64,000 bases of DNA from NCBI GenBank assembly GCA_037176705.1, contig CM073889.1, forward strand, positions 58,955,596-59,019,595. Reading direction: 5' to 3'. The stretch comes from Molossus alvarezi (Eukaryota > Chordata > Mammalia > Chiroptera > Molossidae). Below, piece after piece: positions 22,785 through 33,374 of this stretch. Under the pieces are notes generated by a model. That model ran no database searches. It saw only the letters and a list, made by a program, of their open reading frames with translations, and was not told the DNA's origin. The stretch's first letter is position 1; every line of letters begins with the position of its first letter. A program made the translations under genes and the position numbers.

Positions 22785-23147
22785 TGCCTTAGTCTGCTCA
22801 GGCTGCTCTAACAAAATACCAGACTGGGTAGCTTAACTGAACAGACATTGATTACTCACAGTTCTGGAAGCTGAAAGTCTAAGGTAAAGGTGCTGGAAGG
22901 TTAAGTTCCTAGTGAAAGCCCAGTTTCTGATTCGTAGACAGTGAGCTCATTGTGTTTTCACATGGAGGAGAGAAAGCTATCAAGCCCTAGTCTCTCATAA
23001 GGACATTAATCCCACCATGGGGGACCTACCCTCATGATCTCATCTAAATCTAATCACCACCAAAAGGTCCTATCTCCAAATACCTTCAAATGGAGAGTTT
23101 GGGCTTCAACATAGGCATTTCAGGGGCACACAGTTTAGTTTACAGCA
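22785..23147 (-). mobile_element. Solo MaLR LTR (MST/MLT1-like), antisense, complete
   Basis: It runs from TGCCTTAGTCTGCTCAGGCT to TTTAGTTTACAGCA. On the minus strand it follows the MaLR consensus layout. The 5-bp duplication CTGGC is exact at 22780-22784 and 23148-23152, the size expected for this class. About 363 bp, with no internal sequence. Confidence 0.88.
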
Positions 23148-23329
23148 CTGGCCACAACAGTTCTCCTTGTCCCTGCCACCCCAAGCCTGTTCCTTCTCTA
23201 TTCTTCCTCATAGCAGGAATCAGCCCCAAACAGATAAGCCATTTTTTAGTCTTCTGTTTCTTTCACTCTCCTCTGTCAGCTCTACCTCTAAAATCTTTAC
23301 TCAACCCATCACTTCTCATCCTCTCCAGC

Positions 23330-23765
23330 AGAAAATTTAACCTTTTAAACCATGTATCAGATTAGTCTACTCCTTGCTTAGAGCCCGCCAATGCTTCCCC
23401 ACTCTTACTCCTCTCCAGGGTCCCCAGGGTCCTGCTGATCCCAACCACTTCCTGCTCTTTACCTCCCTTTGTGTGTCTGCCTCTGGTTCCCTCTTCAGAG
23501 ATGCCTCCCCCATTGCCTGGGACAAAAGAACCCACTCTTTGCTCAAGCTTTTTCCATTATCATCTCTTCTTATTCCCAAGGATCTTTATCCCTGCCTGAA
23601 ATTGTTTTATTGATTCCTGAATTTACCAACGTTGGTCTTTTAGAACATCTGTTCCATGACAGGACAGGCTGCATGAGTCTGTCTTTTTCAGTTGTCATCT
23701 TCCCAGTCTAAAACAGGGCCTGGCATACAGTAGGCACTTGGGAAACACCTGTTGAATTAATTAGT
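23330..23765 (+). mobile_element. L2 LINE, 3' end
   Basis: The typical L2 terminus is readable: 'AGCCCGCCAATGCTTCCCCA', 'CCTGCTCTTTACCTCC', 'GGCATACAGTAGGCACTTG', then TGTTGAATTAATTAG. Sequence from 23153 may belong to the same element. No ORF. Confidence 0.75.
23693..23722 (+). repeat. 30-bp direct repeat, copy 1 (inside L2)
   Basis: TGTCATCTTCCCAGTCTAAA... is identical over 30 bp to 24622-24651. The second copy abuts the inverted arm at 24660. Confidence 0.9.
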
Positions 23766-23900
23766 CAATTCACTGCTTCCTTTCTTTGAGTCTCTCCTCC
23801 TGTGGGGCACAGCAGGAGTTTGGCAAGGGAGGCAGTCCCTAGTGGGTTTCTGGAGTGGGAAAATCCTAGTAGCAATGTACTGACCCTGTGGCTAACCTGT

Positions 23901-24082
23901 AGGGGAAACCTCATGCATCTTACATGGGGTCACCTTAGAGCCCCCTAGTCCCTTCATGGCAAAACTGTTCTCATTTCTAATGAACAGCTTTGTCTTGAAG
24001 CAGAGACCTCAGACCAGCACTCCCAGGGAGCCAGGCATGTGAGCCATTAACTGACTTAGGACTCGGTTTGACCATGGTTCTG
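23901..24082 (+). repeat. Inverted repeat, left arm (182 bp)
   Basis: The reverse complement matches 24660-24841 over 182 bp without gaps and with about 8 mismatches (about 96% identity by eye). The arms are separated by 577 bp. The sequence is not L1, SINE or LTR that I recognise. Confidence 0.93.
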
Positions 24083-24621
24083 AAAAACTGAAAAAAAATA
24101 AACTGACCAAATGATGAGAGAAAAAGAGACCTCTGGGCAGAAGGCACGGACTAGTCTTGGGACAGGACTAGATGCTCCTCCATGTTTATACCTTTTAGAC
24201 ATTTCCATGGATATTTATGCCATGGAGGGAGGGAATTTGAGAAAGCATACCATTCCACCCAGAAAACTGAGAAAATGGAAATTTGTTGAGAGGGTAATAA
24301 GGGAATTGAGGTCTGAAGGAAGAAGAGGCCAAGCCTTGAATGGAGCAGGGCCAGGCTAGCTCTAGACACTCGCTAACTGGCTGGCTGCAGTGTTTGAATC
24401 CTCATCTCTTGGTGCTACCAAGAGTTGGAACTTCAGGCCCCTGTTCATCCCTGACATTCCTGCAGAGAACAGTTGATGGCTCCTCCTGGACAGGTGACTA
24501 CATCCCAGAGCAGCCAGCCAATGGTAGGCAACAAGGTCCTGGGTGAAAACATTGCCCCTGGGAAAGAACTGTGAGCCTGAAGATGGGGGATGAATGCGGG
24601 CTCAGTGGAGCATCTGGATAA
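24083..24621. other. Spacer of the inverted repeat; no gene recognised
   Basis: Non-repetitive-looking sequence. It contains an imperfect CCATGGATATTTATGCCATGG palindrome near 24205. Open frames here have no recognisable domain. Confidence 0.4.
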
Positions 24622-24651
24622 TGTCATCTTCCCAGTCTAAAACAGGGCCTG
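24622..24651 (+). repeat. 30-bp direct repeat, copy 2
   Basis: Exact copy of 23693-23722, in the same orientation. It is followed by a repeat of GTCATCTTCC (24651-24660), then by the inverted arm. Confidence 0.9.
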
Positions 24652-24659
24652 TCATCTTC

Positions 24660-24841
24660 CAGAACCATGGTCAAAGCGAGTCCTAAATCAGTTGATGGCT
24701 CACATGCCTGGCTCCCTGGGAGTGCTGGGCTGAGGTCTCTGCTTCAAGACAAAGTTGTTCATTAGAAATGAGAATAGTTTTGCCATGAAGGGACTAGGGG
24801 GCTCTAAGATGACCTCATGTAAGATGCATGAGGTTTCCCCT
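24660..24841 (-). repeat. Inverted repeat, right arm (182 bp)
   Basis: Partner of 23901-24082. Mismatches are scattered single substitutions. Similarity drops sharply after the shared TTTCCCCT end. Confidence 0.93.
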
Positions 24842-26054
24842 AGAGGTGAGACAGATATCTGGGAGAGTTGAGGGCTTCCTTCCATCCTATGTGTAATATT
24901 TCTGCCATGGTTTAGGAACATGCAGGATCCTGTATTTTTGGTTTACTTATAAGACTTGGTAAGTTAAAATAATACTCTTCAATTTATGTTAAGTTCCCGT
25001 TTCAATTCTTTTTGACACTGGCAAACTTTCTTCCATTTACCCTTGTTTATTCATTCTGTGTAGTCTCCTCTTTTGAAAAAAAATTTCCTGCCTTTCCCCT
25101 TTAAGTTCTCTTCCTACTTTGTTCTGGGTGTTTCTCAAATGTCTATTCCTTTTATCTTATCCTCTTTTTGGTGGTGTCAGTTCAATGTTTGCAGCTTCTG
25201 GGATTATTTACATGATTGGGTCTCTTGAGGGTTTCATTTTTTTTTTTTTTGCCCTCTACTTTATAAAACCAAGGCTTGGTCTTGTTTCAAAACTTTCTTT
25301 TATATCTTTGATGGTAGGTTCTAGCCATCTGTCAAATTGTCCTGATGCTCTAAGTAGGAGAGCCACCTAAAGGGGCTAAAAACATTATTTCTCTCCTTGG
25401 GAAAACTTTGCCAGGGTCAGAGCAACATGTTCTTCCATTTACTCAAAACCTTTTAATTGAACTTCCTTTCCTTTGTAGTTATTGTTGAGATTTTTGGGGG
25501 GTTGTTAGGAGGATGTTCCAGATACAGCAATCTGTCATCCTCTCTGAAATAGTGGTCCCTAACAAGATGAAATGGGAGAAGAAGAAAATTGAAGTTTTCT
25601 TCTTGGTTAAAAAAAAAAGAAAAAAACACAAAAACAGAATGTATGAACTGTATGAACGAGATGAGGCCAATTTTACATAACAAATTTGTAGCAATTCTGT
25701 CAAATAGCTACATTAAATTATAAAAACAGTATACTTTTAAAATTACCAAGCAATATGTGAAAGAGACATCACTAACACTTCCAGAACCCATAGTGCACCA
25801 CCTGGGGAGTGGGCAGGAAGTGCTGCTCTGAATTAACTTGACGATTCCTTCTCAAAAGTGGAAAGTAGCATTGCCTGTGAGACATCAAGATAAAATTTAG
25901 GAGGACATTGCCATAGTCATGAAAGAAGTACTTCCTGAGACTACTAACAATTTGGAAACAAATAAAGCAGAAGTTTGATAGGTGTAACCATGTAAAAAGG
26001 CAAATGATAGACTATAAAAAAAATTCTTGAAAGTCAGTCAAAAATAAGCAATAC
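24842..26054. other. Apparently single-copy AT-rich sequence, no gene recognised
   Basis: T-rich tracts (25238-25250) and an A-rich tract (25609-25636) occur. The only open frames (25119-25370 on +, 25453-25703 on -) are low-complexity hydrophobic and lack motifs. Confidence 0.4.
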
Positions 26055-26055
26055 A

Positions 26056-26098
<43 letters not shown>

Positions 26099-26100
26099 AA
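26055..26100 (+). repeat. (AAAT)n microsatellite
   Basis: About eleven uninterrupted ATAA units just left of the L1-C 5' end. Confidence 0.95.
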
Positions 26101-26744
26101 TCAGCCACCTCGATATGGCTATAGCAGATTCCAAAATGGTGGCAGAGTGAATGGAAGCCACACAGACCATCTCCCAGGTCCTAACTGGAATTATAACTAA
26201 AATAATGACAAATAGTTGGGACAAAGCAACAGAAAATCAGCTGGAGAGGACCCACATAACCAGGGACAAAAAAGGAACACTAAATCAAGCCTAGTAGCAA
26301 CTGTGGAGGTGCAAGAGGGCTGGCTGGGAGCCCACAAACAGCAGCAGTTTCAACTATCAGCAACTCACTCAGGGTTAACATCCCAAGCAGGCTCCACAGT
26401 GCAGAGGGCCAGAACAGAGCACTAAATTAGCTAAAGCCACTCACCTTGGGCTCTGGCAGAGGAAGGGCACATGGAACTGGAACTGTGTGGAGACTAAGGA
26501 GCTTAGAGAGCTGGAAGCACAATGGAAGTTTTGTGCTAAATCACTCCCTAACAGGACAGTAGCCATATTACTCAAAGAGCCCCTTCCCAGAGACTCAGGG
26601 AAAAGCAATGGCCCCTCCCTCAGGAATTTAACACTACCTGGCAAGGGCAGAAAAATGCAAATTGAGGTTGATTAACAGCCCACAAGCATCTGCCCACGTG
26701 ATGGAAATCCTCTTACCCTGAACACCTGAGGGCTTTTTAAAATT

Positions 26745-27076
26745 TTTTTTTATTAATTTATTTTTGTTATAGATGTTTTTCCTTTTTTTCCCCACTGACA
26801 CCCTCCTCCCCATTCCTCCCATGCTGTACCTGGCTTTGTTGTCCATGACCATCAGTTGTGTGTACATGCACATAAGTCCTGTGGTTTATCTCTTCTCTCC
26901 TCCCATAACCCCTCTTCGGAGGGTTGTCAGTCTGTGCCCTACTTCCATGTCCCTGGGTCTACCTTATTCCTCAGACTTGTTATGTTCATTATATTCCACA
27001 AATAAGTGAGATCATGTGATATTTGTCTTTCTCTGCTTGGCTTGTTTCACTTAAGATAATACTCTCCAGGTATAAG
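26745..27076 (-). mobile_element. L1-D: 5'-truncated L1 3' end in the L1-C 5' UTR, antisense
   Basis: Antisense L1 3' UTR and the last codons of ORF2, starting with a T-rich antisense tail and ending at 'AGATAATACTCTCCAGG'. The L1-C 5' UTR resumes at about 27077. The flanking TTTTTTAAA-like tracts are too simple to define an exact duplication. Confidence 0.8.
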
Positions 27077-27425
27077 GAATTTTTTAAATTCATTTGAGGG
27101 CTACAACACAAGGCTCATCAAGTAAATGAGACTAATAGCCTCTAGGCAAAAAGTTAGAGGATAACTGAAACTTTCCTGGACTTGCAAATCTACCCAAAAA
27201 AGTAGGACTTGACAGTGGTGTTTAACATGGCATCTCCCATACTCATCTGAACACAGTAGAGGAAGCCACAATCAGTAGAAGATCAACACCCACAGAGAAA
27301 ATTTGGCAGGCCCCAAAATCCACTGAGACAGCCAAAATGGTAAAACAAAGAAACAAATCCAAATGAAAAACAAGAGAACTCTACCAAAGAAGAGATAAAT
27401 GAAATGCAGTTAAGAAAGTTATCAG

Positions 27426-27676
27426 GCCCTGGCCGGTTTGGCTCAGCGGTTAGAGCGTCGGCCTGCGGTCCGGAGAGACCCAGGTTCAGTTCCCGCTAAG
27501 GGCACGTACTTCGGTTGGAGTTTGTCCCCAGCCCTGGTTGGTCGTGTGGGTGGCAGCCACTCGATGTGTCCCTTCACGTCGATGTTTCTCTCTCCCTCCC
27601 TTCCTCTCTCTCCCTCCCACTCTATCTGTACAAAAAATGGAAAAATATCCTCGGGTGAGGATAAAAAAAAAAAAAA
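27426..27676 (+). mobile_element. Young VES-like SINE in L1-C ORF1
   Basis: Well preserved copy of the CCGGTTTGGCTCAGCGG subfamily, with A box, B box (GGTTCAGTTCCC), GGTGGCAGCCACTCGATGTG and tail GGTGAGGATA(A)n. Exact 11-bp duplication AAAGTTATCAG (27415-27425, 27677-27687). Confidence 0.94.
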
Positions 27677-28515
27677 AAAGTTATCAGAAGTAGAATTCAA
27701 AGCGATGATAATGAGGAAGCTCAACAGCATGAGTAAATAGCTCAACAGCATTACTAAAGATGTAGAAATACTGAAAATCAATGAATTAGAAATGAAGAAT
27801 GTCATAGCAGAAATAAGGAACACATTGGAAAGAATAACCAGCAGAGTAGAGGAAGCTGAGGACTTGATGCGTGAATTAGAAGACAGGATCGAAAAAAAAA
27901 ATCAACCAATCAGAAAGCCAAAAGGAAAAAACAATTAAAAAACAGGAAGACATCTTAAGAGAAGTGTGGGACAACTGGAAATGTAATAACATTTGCATCA
28001 CAGGAGTCTCTGAAGAAGAAAAAAATGGGCACGGGTTAGAGAATATATTTGAAGAATTAGTGACAGAAATTATCTGTAACTTGGTAAAGAAAAAAGGCAT
28101 TCAAGTTCAAGAAACACAGAGAGCCCCATGTAACAAGAACCCAAACAGGCCCACACCAAGAAACATAATAATTAAAATGCCAAAAATTAAGAACAAAGAG
28201 AGAATCCTAAATGCAGCAAGAGATAAGCATCAGGTTACCTACTAAGGAACCCCCCCATAAGGCTCTCAGCTGACTTCTCAACAGAAACACTATAGGCCAG
28301 AAGGAAATGGCATGAAGTAATCAATGTCATGGAAAATAAGAATCTTTTTTTTTTTTTTTTTTTTTTAAAGGCATTTTCAGATTAATTTATTTATTTTATT
28401 TTTGTTACAGATTTTTTACCCCATTGGCACCCCCAACCTACCCCCCCTCCACCCTTTCCCCGGCTTAGTTGTCCATGTCCATTGGTCATGCATACATGCA
28501 TATAAGTTCTGTGGT

Positions 28516-28552
28516 TTATCTCTTCCCACCCCCCACCCCCCATCCCCTCTTC
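28516..28552 (-). other. G-rich (G-quadruplex-like) tract in L1-E 3' UTR
   Basis: On the minus strand the tract contains GGGGATGGGGGGTGGGG and further G-runs. It is equivalent to the polypurine/G-rich motif typical of mammalian L1 3' UTRs. L1-B has a similar run near 10350. Confidence 0.7.
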
Positions 28553-28622
28553 TGAGGGATGTCAGTCTGTGCCCTACTTCCATGTGTCTGGGTCTACTGT
28601 ATTCCTCAGACTGTTATGTTCA

Positions 28623-31600
28623 TTATATTCCGTATATAAGTGAGATCATGTGGTATTTGTCTTTTTCTGCTTGGCTTCTTTCACTTAGGATAATACTTTC
28701 CAGGTCCCTCCATGTCGTCTCAAAGGATAAGAGATCTTTCTTTCTTACCGCTGCATAGTACTCCATTGTGTATATGTACCACAGCTTTTTTTCCATTCGT
28801 CCACTGGTGGACACTTGGGCTGTTTCCAGATCTTAGCTATTGTAAATAGTGCTGCTATGAACATGGGGGTACATATATTCTTCCTGATTGGTGTTTCAGG
28901 CTTCTTAGGGTATATTCCCAGCAGTGGGATCACTGGGTCAAATGGAAGTTCAATTTTTAATTTCTTAAGGTAGCACCATATTGTTTTCCATAGCGGCTGC
29001 ACCAGTCTGCATTCCCACCAGCAGTGTATTAGAGTCCCCTTTTCTCCACACCCTCGCCAACACTTGTTGTTTGATGATTTGTTGATGGCGGCCATTCTGA
29101 CAGGTGTGAGGTGATACCTCATTGTTGTTTTAATTTGCATCTCTCTGATGATTAGTGATGTTGAGCATTTCTTCATATGTCTCTTGGCCATTTGTATGTC
29201 CTGTTTGGAGAGGTGTCTATGCAGCTCCTCTGCCCATTTTTTAATTGGGTTCTTTGTCTTCCTTTTGTGGAGTTGTATGAGCACTCTATATATACTGGAA
29301 ATTAACCCCTTATCTGATACATCATTGGCAATGATGTTCTCCCATACAGTGGGTTGCCTTTCCATTTTGATGATTGTTTCTTTTGCTGTGCAGAAGCTTT
29401 TTAGTTTGATGTAGTCCCATGTGTTCATTTTCTCCTTTATTTCTGTTGCCTTAGGTGATGTATCAGTGAAAATTCTGCTCCGTATGATGTCCGAAATTTT
29501 GTTGCCTACATTTTCTTCTAGAATTTTTATGGATTCACGGGTCACATTTAAGTCTTTTATCCATTTTGAGTTTATTTTTGTGTATGGTGTAAGTTGATGG
29601 TCTAGTTTCATTTTTTTGCATGTAGCTGTCCAATTTTCCCAACACCATTTATTAAAGAGGCTGTCTTTACTCCACTGTATGCTCTTGCCACCTTTGTCAA
29701 ATATTATTTGAGCGTATTGCCTTGGGTCCATTTCTGGGTTTTCAGTTCTGTTCCACTGGTCTATATGCCTGTTCTTGTGCCAGTACCAGGCTGTTTTGGT
29801 TACAGTCGCTTTGTAGTATAACCTGAAATCTGGTATTGTGATCCCAACTACTTTGTTCTTCTTTTTCAAGATTGCTGTGGCTATTCGGGGTCTTTTTTGG
29901 TTCCATATGAACTTTTGAAGTATTTGTTCTAGTTCTATGAAATATGTCGTTGGTACTTTGATGGGGATTGCATTGAATCTATAGATTGCTTTGGGTAGTA
30001 TGGACATTTTAATTATGTTAATTCTTCCAATCCATGAACAGGGTATGTGCTTCCACTTTTTTATATCTTCCTCTATTTCTTTTTTCAATGACCTATAGTT
30101 TTCTGCAAATAGGTCCTTTACTTCTTTGGTTAAGTTTATTCCTAGGTATCGTAATTTTTTTGGAGCGATGGTAAATGGGATTGTTTTTTCAGTTTCTCTT
30201 TCTGTGAGTTCATCATTGATGTACAAGAATGCCGTCGATTTCTTGACGTTAATTTTGTATCCTGCTACTTTGCCAAATTCATTTATTAAGTCTAATATAT
30301 TTTTGATGGAGTCTTTAGGGTTTTCTATGTACAATATCATGTCATCTGCAAATAATGACAGTTTCACTTCCTCCTTTCCAATTTGGATCCCTTTTATTTT
30401 TTTTTCATGTCTGATTGCTGTGGCTAAGACTTCCAGTACAATGTTAAATAAGAGAGGCGAAAGTGGACATCCCTGTCTTGCTCCTGTTCTTAATGGAAAT
30501 GTTTTTAGTTTCTGTCCATTGAGTATGATGTTGGCTGTAGGTCTTTCATATATGGCCTTTATTATGTCGAGATATGATCCCTCTATTCCCACATTGCTGA
30601 GCGTTTTTATCAGAAATGGATGCTGGATTTTGTCGAATGCTTTTTCAGCATCTATTGATATGATCATGTGGTTTTTATTCTTCATTTTGTTTATGTGGTG
30701 TATCACATTTATTGATTTGCGAATATTGTACCAGCCTTGCATCCCTGGAATGAATCCCACTTGGTCATGGTGAATAATTTTTTTGATGTATTTCTGGATC
30801 CGATTTGCTAATATTTTGTTCAGGATTTTGGCGTCTATGTTCATCAGGGATATTGGCCTGTAGTTTTCTTTCTTCGTAGTGTCTTTTTCTGGTTTTGGAA
30901 TTAGGATTATGCTGGCCTCATAGAACGTGTTTGGAAGTCTTCCTTCTTCTTGAATTTTTTGAAATAGTTTGAGGAGAATGGGTGTTAGTTCTTTTTGGAA
31001 TGTTCGGTAAAACTCCCCCGTGAAACCATCTGGGCCTGGGCTTTTGTTTGCTGGAAGAGTCTTGATTACCTCTTCAATTTCCTTAGTTGTTATTGGTCTG
31101 TTCAAGTTTTCTATCTCTTCCGGGAATAGTTTTGGGAGACTGTGTGTTTCTAGAAATTTGTCCATTTCGCTTAGATTGTCGAATTTGTTGCCATATAGTT
31201 GTTCGTAGTAGTTGTTAACGATCTTTTGTATTTCCGTGGTGTTGGTTGTTACTTCTCCTCTTTCATTTCTAATTTTGTGTATTTGGGTTCTCTCTCTTTG
31301 TTTCTTGGTGAGTCTAGCTAAGGGTCCATCAATCTTGTTTATCTTTTCGAAAAACCAGCTCTTTGTTTCATTGATCCTTTGAATTGTTTTTTTGGTCTCT
31401 ATGTCATTTATTTCTGCTCTGATCCTTACTATTTCCTTCCTTCTACTTGCTCTGGGGTTTTCTTTTTGTTTGCTTTCTAATTCTTTAAGTTGTGAGGTTA
31501 GACAGTCAATTAGAAATTTTTCTTGTTTTTTGAGGTAGGCCTGTAGTGCTATGAACTTCCCTCTCAGAACTGCTTTCGCTGCATCCCATAGATTTTGTGT

Positions 31601-32446
31601 TGTTGAGTGTTCATTTTCATTGGTTTCCAGGAAGTTTTTAATTTCTTCCTTGATCTCCTCGGTGACCCATTCATTGTTTAATAACATGCTATTTAGCCTC
31701 CATGTGTTGAAATGTCTTTGCATGTTCTTGTTGCAATTGATTTCTAGTTTCATGCCACTGTGATCTGAGAAGATGCTTGATATGATTTCAATCTTCTTGA
31801 ACTTGTAGAGATTTAGTTTGTGTCCTATCATGTGGTCTATCTTTGAGAATGTCCCATGTGCACTTGAGAAGAATGTGTATTCTGTAGTTTTGGGGTGTAA
31901 TGCTCTGTAGATATCTATTAAATCCATTTGGTCTAGTGCTTCATTTAAAGTCTCTGTTTCCTTGCTAATTTTTTGCCTAGAGGATCTATCTAGTGCTGTC
32001 AATGGGGTGTTGAAGTCCCCTGCTATGATTGTATTGTTGTCGATTTCTCCTTGGAAGTCCTCCAGAAGATTTTTAATATATTTTGGTGCTCCTATATTGG
32101 GTGCATATATGTTTATCAAGGTTATATCTTCCTGTTGGATAGATCCTTTCAATATTATGTAGTGGCCGTCTTTGTCTCTAGTTATGGTCTTCATTTTGAA
32201 ATCTATTTTATCAGATATGAGAATTGCTACCCCAGCTTTTTTTTGCTTTCCATTTGCTTGGAAAATTTTTTTCCATCCCTTCACTTTCAACCTATGTGAG
32301 TCTTTTGTTGAGAGGTGGGTCTCTTGTAAACAACATATAGATGAGTCATGCTTTCTTATCCAATCAGCTACTCTGTGTCTCTTTATGGGAGCATTCAATC
32401 CATTTACGTTTAAGGTGATTATTGATATGTACTTATTTATTGCCAT
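28623..32446 (-). CDS. L1-E ORF2: endonuclease-reverse transcriptase, one frameshift from intact
   Basis: ORF2p performs target-primed reverse transcription: it nicks A/T-rich DNA and copies L1, SINE or HAL1 RNA from the nick. The frame opens at ATG 32446 and is open for 1233 codons to 28745. The endonuclease (residues 1-240) keeps N13, E42 (QETH), D144/N146 (GDFNTP), D204 and S227-D228-H229. The RT has FADD at 699-702 and the [15 protein letters not shown] segment before it. The Cys-rich motif ([18 protein letters not shown]) spans about 1129-1146. Near residue 1216 one base is missing in an A-run (about 28791-28797), which replaces the last about 59 residues. The lost C-terminal codons continue in the next frame to the stop at 28623, giving about 1275 codons in all, the length of human ORF2p. 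As read, the protein would lack the normal C-terminus. Confidence 0.93.
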
Positions 32447-32491
32447 TTTGGTTTAGTGAGGTTCTATTTTTCTTCCCACTTCTCCTGCTAA

Positions 32492-33374
32492 TTACAGCAG
32501 TCCTTTTAACATTTCTTGCAGTGCTGGTTTGGTGCTAATGTATTCCCTTAGCTTTTTTTTTGTCTGGGAAGCTCTTTATTTGATCTTCTATTTTGAATGA
32601 TAGCCTTGCTGGGTAGAGTAGTCTTGGATTCAGATTCTTGTTTTTCATGACTTTGATTACTTCATACCATTCTCTTCTGGCCTGTAGTGTTTCTTGTGAG
32701 AAGTCAGCTGAGAGCCTTATGGGGTTCCCTTTGTAGGTAACCTGTTGCTTATCTCTTGCTGCTTTTAGGATTCTCTCTTTGTCTTTAATTTGTGGCATTT
32801 TAATTACTATGTGTCTTGGTGTGGGCCTGTTTGGGTTCTTTTTACTTGGGACTCTCTGTGCTTCTTGAACTTGAATGCCTTCTTCCTTCACCAAATTAGG
32901 GAAGTTTTCTCTCACTATTTTTTTGAATATATTCTCTATCCCTTGCTCATTTTCTTCTTCTTCGGGGACTCCTATGATGCGAATATTATTACGTTTCCAG
33001 TTGTCCCATAGTTCTCTTAAGCTGTCTTCCTGTTTTTTAATAGTTTTTTCCTTTTGTTTTTCTGATTGGTTGATTTTTTCTACCCTGTCTTCTAATTCAC
33101 TGATCCGGTCCTCAGCTTCCCCTACTCTGCTTTTTAAACCTTCCAATGTGTTTTTCATTTCGGATATGTCATTTTTTATCTCTTCTTGTTGGTTTTTAAT
33201 TTCCATTTGGCTTATTTTCAGTGTCTCTATGTCCTTACTCATGCTGTTCAGCTTCCTCAAGATCATGGCTCTGAATTCTAGCTCTGTTAACATGCCTAAT
33301 TGCTCCACATTGATCTCATCTTCGGTGGAGGTGTCTTGCTCTTTCATTTGGCTTCTGTTTCTGTGTTTCACCAT
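32492..33374 (-). CDS. L1-E ORF1: RNA-binding ORF1p, frameshift at the extreme C-terminus
   Basis: ORF1p trimers coat L1 RNA and act as chaperones. The start is ATG 33374 (MVKHRNRSQM), chosen over an upstream in-frame GTG. The frame is open for 279 codons to TAG at 32535. Residues about 43-115 form the coiled coil, about 128-215 the RRM-like domain (NNIRIIGVPE; RHIVIKMPQI), and about 216-275 the C-terminal domain (YPARLSF). At residues 271-274 an A9 run, where a multiple-of-three-compatible length would be expected, shifts the frame. The last about 20 codons, ending at TAA 32492, are lost and replaced by AKGIH. The rest is intact. A 45-nt spacer precedes ORF2. Confidence 0.93.

Noticed and set aside
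23090..23711. Open + strand frames suggesting an exon
   Set aside because: The sequence follows an L2 3' end and part of a MaLR LTR. Frames are Pro/Ser/Leu-rich with no motif.
25119..25703. Hydrophobic open frames in single-copy-looking DNA
   Set aside because: Low-complexity T-rich sequence on one strand gives Phe/Leu-rich frames by chance. No splice or domain evidence.
28402..28758. 118-codon + strand frame in the L1-E 3' UTR
   Set aside because: It reads antisense to the L1 3' UTR and ORF2 end. Similar frames recur at every antisense L1 3' end (26773, 44126), so they reflect the repeat.
30126..30773. 215-codon + strand open frame
   Set aside because: It is the antisense shadow of L1-E ORF2, begins with TTG rather than ATG, and recurs in other L1 copies only because ORF2 itself is conserved.
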